A DNA stretch of 50,050 bases from Candidatus Cloacimonadota bacterium (GTDB lineage: Bacteria; Cloacimonadota; Cloacimonadia; Cloacimonadales; TCS61), in assembly GCA_023137125.1 (NCBI GenBank), contig JAGLPW010000150.1, forward strand, positions 1-50,050, written 5' to 3'. The notes under the pieces were generated by a model. It saw nothing but the letters and a program-made list of their open reading frames with translations, was not told the origin of the DNA and ran no database searches. This document shows positions 42,501 to 50,050 of this stretch, one piece after another (positions within the stretch are counted from its first letter, which is position 1; the number at the start of each line of letters is the position of its first letter). Both the position numbers and the translations under genes were made by a program.

Positions 42501-43316
42501 ATGGAACAAAGTGGTCTTATTAAAGTTGGTGTATATGTTGATGTTTCCAACATAGCACAAAATGGCGGATACGGGATGCAGTACGATATATTAAGAACTT
42601 TCGCCTGCAGGAATAATGGTGTAGCAATGCGTTTAAATGCCTATGTTGCCTATGATGAAGAGATGGCAGATAAAAACCCGGAATATAAGAAAAAATCTGA
42701 AAATTTTCATTCAATTTTACGTGATTTTGGTTATAAAGTAATAGTTAAAATAGTTAAATGGTATATAGACGAACATGGTGTGCGTTATGGGAAATCTAAT
42801 GCTGATCTGGATATGGCGGTTGATGCATTGCGTCAGTCAGAAAGGTTAGATTATGTATTATTAGTTACAGGCGATGGCGATTTTGTACAGGTTGTACGAG
42901 CACTGCAAAGCAAAGGTTGCAGAGTGGAAGTTTTGGCCTTTAAAAACATTTCCAATGATCTAATTAATGAAGCTGATGTTTTCACATCGGGATATATGAT
43001 CCCCGATCTTTCTCCTATTGAAATGCATAAAGGAAATAATAATGGAGCACGCATCGTAAGAGGAGTATGTTATTCCTTCTTCCCAGAAAAAGGATTTGGC
43101 TTTATGCGCTTCATGAAAAATATTAGCGGTTCTCTGTGGATACGTGATACACGAAAAGAAGAATCTCCTTATGGAACAGCTTTTGTTCATAGTTCACAAT
43201 TTCCAGAAGATATTGATGTAAAGATGCTTCCAAATAGAAACATGATCTTTGAATTTGAATTAAAAGAGATCAAAGATAAAGGTCTGCAGGCTGAGAATAT
43301 CAAGTTGCTAGATTAA
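42501..43316 (+). CDS. NYN-domain (PIN-like) nuclease fused to a cold-shock-like domain
   Basis: This 271-aa protein starts with a LabA/NYN domain (about 7-165). The acidic residues lie in VYVDVSNIA, NADLDMAVDAL and LVTGDGDFVQVVRAL, the metal-binding set of PIN-like ribonucleases. The C-terminal part (about 185-270) looks like a cold-shock OB fold: KGFGFMRF, AFVHSSQF and FELKEIKDKGLQAENI. That gives a nuclease tied to an RNA-binding module. AAGGGGGTGTT precedes the ATG. An RNA-processing or decay role is inferred; the target is unknown. Confidence 0.85.
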   Translation: MEQSGLIKVGVYVDVSNIAQNGGYGMQYDILRTFACRNNGVAMRLNAYVAYDEEMADKNPEYKKKSENFHSILRDFGYKVIVKIVKWYIDEHGVRYGKSNADLDMAVDALRQSERLDYVLLVTGDGDFVQVVRALQSKGCRVEVLAFKNISNDLINEADVFTSGYMIPDLSPIEMHKGNNNGARIVRGVCYSFFPEKGFGFMRFMKNISGSLWIRDTRKEESPYGTAFVHSSQFPEDIDVKMLPNRNMIFEFELKEIKDKGLQAENIKLLD

Positions 43317-43335
43317 AGAAGGCAGGTTGTAAAAA

Positions 43336-44145
43336 ATGAAAGATATCAAATTGAAACACCAGAGAGGAAAACCTTTAGAAATTAGTATTAAAGGTCAAAA
43401 GATCGGACATGGACATTATACTATGATCTCTGGTCCATGCACAATTGAGAATTATGAAGATCTGTATGCCGTAGCAATGGAATTAAAGAAGATGGGTATC
43501 CATTTTTTCCGTGGTGGAGCTTATAAAATGCGTACATCTCCCTATAATTTTCAAGGACTTGGAAAAAAGGGATTGGAGTACATGAAAAAAGTCGCAGATG
43601 AAACAAGTATGATCTCTGTTTCGGAAGTTGTTGCAGTTGAAGATATTGAAATGATCAGAGAATATGTAGACATTCTGCAAGTTGGAACTCGTAATATGTC
43701 AAATTACCGGTTACTATTCAATTTGGGAAAAGTAAAGAATCCCATAATTCTGAAGCGCGGTTTCAGCAGTACGATAGAAGAATGGTTGCTGGCTGCAGAA
43801 CACATAATTGAAGCTGGAAATCCGAATGTGATACTTTGTGAAAGAGGCATAAGAACCTTTGAAACTTACACACGTTACACTCTTGATATTTCTGCAATTC
43901 CTGCTATAAAAGATTTGAGCAACTTACCAATAATAGTTGATCCATCGCATAGTTCGGGAAGACGTGAAATGATAAAATCATTAAGCTGGGCAGCTATTGC
44001 CGCAGGTGCCGATGGATTGTTAATTGAGACTCATTTCTCACCGGATAAAGCGATTTGTGATAGTAAACAAACCATCGACCTGGAGATATTAAAAGATATC
44101 ATCAATGGTAATAAGAAATTATTGAAGTTATGGAATAGAGATTAA
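43336..44145 (+). CDS. aroF: 3-deoxy-7-phosphoheptulonate synthase (type I-beta)
   Basis: This 269-aa enzyme catalyses the first step of the shikimate pathway from phosphoenolpyruvate and erythrose 4-phosphate. Motifs include SGPCTIEN, RGGAYKMRTSPYNFQGLG, LKRGFSSTIEEWL and VDPSHSSGRREM. It lacks the N-terminal ACT-like regulatory domain of longer relatives. The usual KPRTSP loop reads KMRTSP here. It starts 19 bases after the NYN gene and ends before a bidirectional terminator. Confidence 0.92.
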   Translation: MKDIKLKHQRGKPLEISIKGQKIGHGHYTMISGPCTIENYEDLYAVAMELKKMGIHFFRGGAYKMRTSPYNFQGLGKKGLEYMKKVADETSMISVSEVVAVEDIEMIREYVDILQVGTRNMSNYRLLFNLGKVKNPIILKRGFSSTIEEWLLAAEHIIEAGNPNVILCERGIRTFETYTRYTLDISAIPAIKDLSNLPIIVDPSHSSGRREMIKSLSWAAIAAGADGLLIETHFSPDKAICDSKQTIDLEILKDIINGNKKLLKLWNRD

Positions 44146-44170
44146 AATTATTTAGATTGAATATAATAAA

Positions 44171-44207
44171 AAGAACCTTGGAAAATTATATCTCAAGGTT
44201 CTTTTTT
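44171..44207. terminator. Bidirectional rho-independent terminator
   Basis: AAGAACCTTG (44171-44180) pairs with CAAGGTTCTT (44194-44203) across a 13-base loop. T residues follow on the plus strand and A residues precede it (T on the minus strand). It separates aroF from the convergent lipoprotein gene and can serve both. Confidence 0.9.
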
Positions 44208-44224
44208 ATATTTTCTTTTATTTC

Positions 44225-45049
44225 TTATTTGAATTTTATTACAACTTCCTCATTCATATCTGCTTTGAATCCAGGATAATTCTGCATAGACATCTTCATC
44301 TCTTCGTCAGTTGAGTCTTTACTCCCGGCTAATGCTTTAAATGCTTTCTCGTTTTCCATAATTACATCGAAATCCATTTCTGTGAGTGTTATTACATTCC
44401 CATCTTTATGAGTTGCATTTGTTTGAACAATCTTTCCATCAACAATCACTTTTACAGATATCTTCATGCCGGTATACATAGCCTTCATCATCTTAATATC
44501 CTGATCACTAACGGCAGAATTACTTTCCGGTTCTTCTTCATATTCTACCTCTTCATACTCATCACGATCGTCCCCTTGTGGGAAAATAATTGTTAGTTCA
44601 GAAATTTTTCCTTTATTAAATTTGAAATACATGTCTTCTTTATCTTCACCCATTCCGGAAGAACTCATCATATTATCTGCTGGATTTTCATCGATTCTGA
44701 TTGTTGTTATATCATCAAAACTGTAGATTACATAGTATCCAAGTTTGCCATCTTTTTCCATGGATTTGCTGGAAACATACTTAACGCCCTCACCCATTTT
44801 TAATGCATCCTTTTTTAAGTCTTCAACATTGTGATATTCAGATTCATCCTTTTTCTCTTCGATCTCTCCACCACCAAAACTTGCTGCCATCTGTTTCATC
44901 TGATTAATAAATTCCTGTGACATCAACACAGTTTCTTCAATAGTTCCGCTACCATTCTTATTTACATGGATAACACGTTCTATTTGGAAACAACCTGATA
45001 AAAATAACAAAAGAAAAATTCCAATTGTTATTAACTTGATCTTTTTCAT
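44225..45049 (-). CDS. Hypothetical lipoprotein, 274 aa
   Basis: A lipoprotein signal ends in LSGC (Cys20). The mature part begins FQIERVIHVNKNGSGTIEETV, a start often seen in bacterial lipoproteins of unknown function. An acidic central stretch (EYEEVEYEEEPES, about 165-180) and a C-terminal segment rich in Met and Glu follow. AAGGAGAAGAGAT precedes the ATG. No assigned family. It stands alone between a terminator and the divergent gltX promoter region. Confidence 0.75.
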   Translation of the reverse strand: MKKIKLITIGIFLLLFLSGCFQIERVIHVNKNGSGTIEETVLMSQEFINQMKQMAASFGGGEIEEKKDESEYHNVEDLKKDALKMGEGVKYVSSKSMEKDGKLGYYVIYSFDDITTIRIDENPADNMMSSSGMGEDKEDMYFKFNKGKISELTIIFPQGDDRDEYEEVEYEEEPESNSAVSDQDIKMMKAMYTGMKISVKVIVDGKIVQTNATHKDGNVITLTEMDFDVIMENEKAFKALAGSKDSTDEEMKMSMQNYPGFKADMNEEVVIKFK

Positions 45050-45221
45050 ATCTCTTCTCCTTAATTTGATATTGAGAATTTCTGTCCTATTAATTTTCTG
45101 TCAATTTAATTAGTGTTCTAATTCTACTTTCCGATTGACATCAAATTAAACTTATTATTATTAGATTGTATTAATAATGTTAAATAATATTTAAATATAA
45201 TATCATTTTAGAGGAGTTTAC

Positions 45222-46655
45222 ATGAGCAATGAGATCAGAGTTCGTTTTGCACCGAGCCCAACTGGAAACCTGCATGTAGGAAGTTTAAGAACTGCATTAT
45301 ACAATTATCTTTACGCAAAAAAAGTTGGTGGGAAATTCATACTTAGAATAGAAGATACAGATCAAACACGTTATGTGGATGGAGCAGTTGAAAACCTTTT
45401 CACCACCCTTAAAGCGATGGGTTTAGAATATGATGAAGGTCCGGAAAAAGGTGGAGAATACGGTCCATATTATCAGTCAAAAAGAACAGATATCTATAAT
45501 AAATATGTTCAGGAATTATTGGATAAAGGAAAAGCTTACAGATGTTTCTGCACTCCCGAAGATTTAGATATAATGCGCGAGGAGCGTAAAACAAAAGGAC
45601 TTGATACAAGATATGATGGTCGCTGCAGAAATTTAACTGAACATAAAATAAATGAACATTTAGAAAATAATGACAAATTTGTAATCCGTTTAAAAATCCC
45701 TCAAGAGGGAGAGATCACTTTTTATGATGTAGTTAGGGAAAAGGTAACATTTCCTTGGAATATGGTTGATGATCAAGTCTTGGTCAAATCGGATGGATTA
45801 CCAACCTATCATCTGGCGAATGTTGTAGATGACCATTTGATGGAAATCTCGCATGTGATCCGTGGTGAAGAATGGCTTTCAAGTGTTCCAAAACATCTCT
45901 ATCTCTATGAAGCATTTGGCTGGAAACCTCCTAAGATGTGTCATTTGCCTCTACTGCTAAATTCCGACAAAAGCAAATTGAGTAAAAGACAGGGTGATGT
46001 TGCGGTGGAAGATTTTCTAAATAAAGGCTATTTACCTGAAACATTATTGAATTTCGTTGCATTATTGGGCTGGCATGCACCCAACAATGAAGAATTCTAT
46101 ACACTATCAGAATTGGAAAAAGCATTTTCCCTCAAACGTATAAATAAATCCGGGTCTGTTTTTGATGTAGAAAAACTCAACTGGATGAATGGTCAGTATC
46201 TCCGTAACACTGACCTAAAAGTAATTGGTGAATACGCTAGAAAATACTTTGAAAAAGCCGGATATCATATTCCAAACGAGAAGCATTATCTTGAACTTGT
46301 AGATATTGCCAGAAGCAGAATTCATAAACTGGATGAAGTAACGGAATTTGCCAAGCCATTCTTTAGTGAACTTGAATTCACGGATGATGATAAAGAAATA
46401 TTAAAAACTGAAAGTTCACAAATTCTTTTCAAATTCTGGATTGATAACATAATAGATTCTCCTGAATTAAATGAAGAACTAATAAATGAATTACTAAAAC
46501 GCTCTGCACAAGAATTAGAGATAAAAGGAAAAAACCTCTATCCTCCTCTTAGACTCGCACTATACGGCAGTGCACATGGTCCTGAGCTTCCCACAATTAT
46601 GGATATCCTGGAAAAAGAGAAAGTTGTTGAAAGATTTAAGAATGCTCTCAAGTGA
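45222..46655 (+). CDS. gltX: Glutamyl-tRNA synthetase
   Basis: This 477-aa class I aminoacyl-tRNA synthetase has the HIGH-type motif in PSPTGNLHVGSLRTA (residues 9-23) and the KMSKS-type motif SKLSKRQGD near residue 250. A C-terminal anticodon-binding helical domain completes a full-length bacterial GluRS. GAGGAG precedes the ATG. It heads a plus-strand run that also holds a GNAT gene, holB and glnS. Confidence 0.96.
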   Translation: MSNEIRVRFAPSPTGNLHVGSLRTALYNYLYAKKVGGKFILRIEDTDQTRYVDGAVENLFTTLKAMGLEYDEGPEKGGEYGPYYQSKRTDIYNKYVQELLDKGKAYRCFCTPEDLDIMREERKTKGLDTRYDGRCRNLTEHKINEHLENNDKFVIRLKIPQEGEITFYDVVREKVTFPWNMVDDQVLVKSDGLPTYHLANVVDDHLMEISHVIRGEEWLSSVPKHLYLYEAFGWKPPKMCHLPLLLNSDKSKLSKRQGDVAVEDFLNKGYLPETLLNFVALLGWHAPNNEEFYTLSELEKAFSLKRINKSGSVFDVEKLNWMNGQYLRNTDLKVIGEYARKYFEKAGYHIPNEKHYLELVDIARSRIHKLDEVTEFAKPFFSELEFTDDDKEILKTESSQILFKFWIDNIIDSPELNEELINELLKRSAQELEIKGKNLYPPLRLALYGSAHGPELPTIMDILEKEKVVERFKNALK

Positions 46656-46661
46656 GAAATT

Positions 46662-47228
46662 ATGAAATATTATAAAAAACTCGTTGGAAAGAAATGTTAC
46701 CTTTCACCTATAAACGTTGAAGATGGAGATCAGTATTGCATTTGGCTCAATGATTTGGAAGTTTCTTATAATTTACTCATTTTCAATCAACAATTGAGTT
46801 TAGAAAGAGAAAAGATGATCCTGCAGGATATGATAAAGAATAATGCACAGATTTTTGCTATAGTCGATGCTGATAGTGATAATTTAATTGGGAATTGCAG
46901 CATATTCCGTATTAATGAACGTAATCGTAAAGCTGAAGTTGGTATCTTTATAGGTGATAAGAATTACTGGAACAAAGGATATGGCTCGGAAGCTCTCTCA
47001 CTGCTTATCGATTACGGATTTAATATTCTAAATTTGAACAACATTATGCTGGAAGTATTCAGCTACAATAAGCGAGCTATCAATTCATATAAGAAAGTAG
47101 GATTTAAAGAGATTGGTCGAAGAAGGGAAGCTATAATCTTTGCCGGTGAGAAACATGATGAGATTTACATGGATATTCTTGCAAATGAATTTGAAAGTAT
47201 TTATATTAAGAAATTTAAGGGCAAATGA
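46662..47228 (+). CDS. GNAT-family N-acetyltransferase (RimJ/RimL type)
   Basis: This 188-aa protein has the GNAT fold, with the acetyl-CoA-binding segment YWNKGYGSEALSLLIDYGFNILNLNNIMLEV. The C-terminal SYNKRAINSYKKVGFKEIGRRREA is the classic RimJ/RimL ending. It starts 6 bases after gltX. The target could be a ribosomal protein N-terminus, an antibiotic or an amino sugar; sequence alone does not decide. Confidence 0.85.
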   Translation: MKYYKKLVGKKCYLSPINVEDGDQYCIWLNDLEVSYNLLIFNQQLSLEREKMILQDMIKNNAQIFAIVDADSDNLIGNCSIFRINERNRKAEVGIFIGDKNYWNKGYGSEALSLLIDYGFNILNLNNIMLEVFSYNKRAINSYKKVGFKEIGRRREAIIFAGEKHDEIYMDILANEFESIYIKKFKGK

Positions 47229-47237
47229 AAAAAAAAT

Positions 47238-48359
47238 ATGTTCAGGAAAATTAAAGGACAAGATAGAGCAATAGACATTATACAAAGAGCTTTAAGGCAG
47301 AACAAAGTAGCTAACAGCTATCTATTCTACGGACCGGAAGGTGTTGGCAAATTTACTACCGCCTTATATCTGGGGATGGCTATGAATTGTCATTCTACCA
47401 TGGATAAACGTCCTTGTGGTGTATGCCCATCCTGTAAAAAGTTTCTATCATTCTCACATCCTGACCTTATTTATGTCTTCCCTTTTCCAAAGGAAGCAGG
47501 AAAATCTGATGTAACTGTTGATGGTGAGATCCGCTCCGATAAAACTCTTCAGGAATATGAAGATTATATTGAGAACAAAATAAAAACCCCGTGGAAAGAA
47601 TATTTTTTCACAAAGAATATTGGGGTCCGTATTGCCAGCATCCGTATGCTTGAGCACAGGATACAGCTTTCTCCAAACGAAGGAAATTATAAGATATGCA
47701 TAATAGAACATGCAGACACATTGACCATTCAAGCAGCTAACGCCTTCCTAAAGACACTAGAAGAACCACCTGAAGATACAATAATAATTCTTACAACTTC
47801 AAAGCCAAACTCACTGTTGCCAACTATAATTTCACGTTGTCAACAACTTCAATTCTATCCCGTTCCAAAAGGCAAGATAGAAGAAGAATTATTAGGTTAT
47901 GAAGCTCTGGAAATATTTGAAGCGAAAATGTTAGCTCGAATTTCTAATGGAAATATGGAAAAAGCTTTGAGGTTAATGGAAGGTGGAAAAATAGAAATAA
48001 GGGAACAAACTCTGCAGTTTTTAACATTTGTGATAAACAACAGTGATTTGAAATTCATTGAGTTATCAAATCAATTCAGAACTTCAAAAAATCTCACAAA
48101 ATTGCAGGAGATGATCTCGCAACTAATTATCTGGTTAAGTGATATTGCATATTTTAAACATCAGCAATCTGAAATCACAAACCTAGATAAAACTGAAATT
48201 CTGGAGATCCTTTATGAACGAAACCCTAATGTAGAAGATTATGCACCGGAATTAATAAACTTTATGGAAGAGATGTTACAAAGACTTAGCGGTCATGTTA
48301 ATCCGCAACTGGTAATAATTGAAATATATAATAGATTTACAGATATATTTAGTGTGTAG
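47238..48359 (+). CDS. holB: DNA polymerase III delta' subunit
   Basis: This 373-aa clamp-loader subunit has a P-loop-like [15 protein letters not shown] (about 31-45), four zinc-binding cysteines in CGVCPSCKK plus the earlier NCHS region, an SRC motif ([11 protein letters not shown]) and an AAA+ lid. Compared with DnaX it has the arrangement of delta'. It lies between the GNAT and glnS genes with small gaps. The ribosome-binding site is weak (AAGGGC), so read-through coupling from the GNAT gene is likely. Confidence 0.85.
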   Translation: MFRKIKGQDRAIDIIQRALRQNKVANSYLFYGPEGVGKFTTALYLGMAMNCHSTMDKRPCGVCPSCKKFLSFSHPDLIYVFPFPKEAGKSDVTVDGEIRSDKTLQEYEDYIENKIKTPWKEYFFTKNIGVRIASIRMLEHRIQLSPNEGNYKICIIEHADTLTIQAANAFLKTLEEPPEDTIIILTTSKPNSLLPTIISRCQQLQFYPVPKGKIEEELLGYEALEIFEAKMLARISNGNMEKALRLMEGGKIEIREQTLQFLTFVINNSDLKFIELSNQFRTSKNLTKLQEMISQLIIWLSDIAYFKHQQSEITNLDKTEILEILYERNPNVEDYAPELINFMEEMLQRLSGHVNPQLVIIEIYNRFTDIFSV

Positions 48360-48367
48360 GAGTATTA

Positions 48368-50047
48368 ATGGAAGAAAAGATGAGATCAAAAAGTAATTTT
48401 ATTCGCGATATAATCGATAGGGACCTTCTGGATGGGAAAAATAATGGTAGAGTCCATACAAGATTTCCACCAGAACCTAATGGTCATCTGCATATTGGTC
48501 ATGCAAAAGCTATTTTGGTTAATTATAGCATTGCCCAGGATTATAATGGAAAATTTAATCTTCGGTTTGACGATACAAATCCGATAAAAGAAGATGAAGA
48601 ATATGTAAATGCAATAATTAATGATATCAAATGGCTGGGTGCTGATTGGGAAGATCGTCTGTTTTATGCATCAGATTATTTTGAACAAATGTATGAATAT
48701 GCAGTGCAGCTTATCAAAGCAGGAAAAGCATTTGTAGATAGCCAGTCAGCAGAAGAGATCCGCACAAATCGTGGAACAGTTACTTCACCAGGAGTAAACA
48801 GTCCTTTCCGAGAAAGATCAATAGAAGAAAATCTCGAGCTTTTTTCAGCTATGAAAAATGGAGATTTTGGAGATGGTTCTCATGTATTACGTGCAAAGAT
48901 AGACATGGGATCTCCTAATATGCTAATGCGTGATCCGCTCATGTACCGTATACGGCATGCTTCCCATCATCGTACAGGAAACAAATGGTGTATATACCCA
49001 ATGTACGACTGGGCACACGGGCTGGAAGATTCACTCGAAGGAATTACTCATTCTCTCTGTTCTTTGGAATTCCAGGCACACCGTCCACTTTACGATTGGT
49101 TCCTTATCGAATTGGGAGTTCATAAACCTCAGCAGATCGAGTTTGCGAGATTGAACTTGAATTACACGGTAATGAGCAAACGGAAACTTTTGGAACTTGT
49201 AGAAGAAAATCTTGTAAACGGTTGGGATGATCCCCGACTTCCTACATTATCAGGTTTACGACGAAGAGGTTTCACACCGGAAGCAATCCAGAATTTCATA
49301 TACAAAGTGGGTGTAGCTAAAGCTCATAGTGTGGTTGATTATGCTTTGCTGGAACACTCCATTCGCGAAGTGTTGAATAAACAAGCTCCACGTGTGATGT
49401 CTGTGCTTAATCCTTTGAAAGTAGTTATCACAAATTATCCTGTAGATCAGGTTGAAGAGATAGATGCAATTAATAACCCGGAAGATCCGGAAGCAGGAAC
49501 TAGAAAAGTTCCATTCTCAAAAGAACTATATATTGAGCGTGAAGATTTCATGGAAGATCCTCCAAAAAAATTCTTCCGCCTGGCTCCCGGACGTGAAGTT
49601 CGTTTCCGTTATGCCTATTTCATCACTTGTAATGAAGTGATCAAAGATGAAAATGGAGAGATCTTAGAACTGCAATGTACATACGATCCTGCTTCTAAAG
49701 GTGGTAAATCTCCTGATGGACGCAAAGTAAAGGCAACTCTGCATTGGATTTCAGTAGCTCATGCTATCGATGCTGAAGTAAGGTTATATGACCGATTGAT
49801 CACTGTGCCTGATACGAACAATTTGGAAGAAGGAAAAACATTTATGGATTTCATCAATCCGGATGCACTAAAGGTACTGCATAATTGTAAATTGGAAGCT
49901 CATTTAGCAAAAGCTGAGGTTGGTTATCGCTGTCAATTTGAACGTCTTGGCTACTTTTGTGTTGATCCGGATTCAACACAGCAAAAACCTGTTTTCAATA
50001 GAACCGTTACTTTAAGAGATGTTTGGGCAAAATTGCAGAAAAAATAG
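48368..50047 (+). CDS. glnS: Glutaminyl-tRNA synthetase
   Basis: This 559-aa class I synthetase has HIGH in [15 protein letters not shown] (about 35-49), the VMSKRKLL signature near residue 270 and the two C-terminal anticodon-binding beta-barrels ([20 protein letters not shown]). It is full length and ends three bases before the right edge. GGAGTATTA precedes the start. With a GlnRS the cell need not rely on the GatCAB route for Gln-tRNA(Gln). Confidence 0.96.
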   Translation: MEEKMRSKSNFIRDIIDRDLLDGKNNGRVHTRFPPEPNGHLHIGHAKAILVNYSIAQDYNGKFNLRFDDTNPIKEDEEYVNAIINDIKWLGADWEDRLFYASDYFEQMYEYAVQLIKAGKAFVDSQSAEEIRTNRGTVTSPGVNSPFRERSIEENLELFSAMKNGDFGDGSHVLRAKIDMGSPNMLMRDPLMYRIRHASHHRTGNKWCIYPMYDWAHGLEDSLEGITHSLCSLEFQAHRPLYDWFLIELGVHKPQQIEFARLNLNYTVMSKRKLLELVEENLVNGWDDPRLPTLSGLRRRGFTPEAIQNFIYKVGVAKAHSVVDYALLEHSIREVLNKQAPRVMSVLNPLKVVITNYPVDQVEEIDAINNPEDPEAGTRKVPFSKELYIEREDFMEDPPKKFFRLAPGREVRFRYAYFITCNEVIKDENGEILELQCTYDPASKGGKSPDGRKVKATLHWISVAHAIDAEVRLYDRLITVPDTNNLEEGKTFMDFINPDALKVLHNCKLEAHLAKAEVGYRCQFERLGYFCVDPDSTQQKPVFNRTVTLRDVWAKLQKK

Positions 50048-50050
50048 AGG

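Overview
The window is AT-rich chromosomal DNA from a diderm (outer-membrane) bacterium. Several large secreted proteins end in a Por/T9SS-type sorting domain with the NYPNPFNP signature. Together with a TolC-type channel, an Omp85 barrel protein, DAP-pathway genes and many short intergenic gaps, this points to the FCB side of the tree. A Cloacimonadota-like or related uncultured lineage is my best guess. No rRNA, tRNA, CRISPR array, transposase or integrase is visible.

Region 1 (1-10.95 kb, all on the minus strand) is a two-operon copper regulon. One promoter, with a 17-bp operator (7319-7335), drives csoR, a TolC-type channel, a CusB-type adaptor, a CusA-type RND pump, a 41-aa LDCC-type peptide, a DUF3347 protein, a 13-cysteine secreted protein and at least one more gene off the left edge. 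A second promoter, with an operator having identical half-sites (10907-10923), drives a DUF302 protein, a 55-aa SHOCT peptide, a second LDCC-type peptide, a 100-aa SHOCT membrane protein, a 60-aa GDCCVxC protein and the P1B ATPase copA. Three of these genes (the 55-, 43- and 41-aa peptides) are easily missed because they are so short. The logic is Cu(I) sensing by CsoR, cytoplasmic export by CopA, and periplasm-to-outside export by the Cus-type pump. A set of small Cys/His-rich proteins probably binds or carries metal.

Region 2 (11-17.5 kb, minus) holds a PhnDCE-type ABC importer with a HAD phosphatase, a sodium:solute symporter with a small membrane partner, and a YjjG-type nucleotidase. A terminator hairpin after the symporter overlaps the probable ribosome-binding site of phnD. 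Region 3 (17.5-22.8 kb, minus) is a two-gene operon of secreted T9SS-tailed proteins, one of 1297 aa with an N-terminal domain I cannot name.

Region 4 (22.9-32.0 kb) is mainly housekeeping: a HisC-like aminotransferase, psuG and rlpA (minus), an M20 peptidase, dapB, dapF, a YfiM-like protein, a RodZ-like protein and a TIGR03960/TIGR03936 radical SAM protein. Region 5 (32.1-39.7 kb) is accessory and envelope-related: a TolB/CsgG-like protein, a lipoprotein and small barrel-like protein pair followed by an attC-like hairpin, a gingipain-like C25 protease with a T9SS tail (minus), and a seven-repeat propeller lipoprotein. Region 6 (39.7-50.05 kb) is housekeeping on the plus strand: ispG, an Omp85 protein, a NYN nuclease fused to a cold-shock-like domain, a DAHP synthase, then gltX, a GNAT acetyltransferase, holB and glnS. 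One lipoprotein on the minus strand interrupts it.

The least-described material is the copper regulon's small-protein set, including an NHVCxxxC motif shared by two neighbouring secreted proteins, and the attC-like element at 34937-34982.
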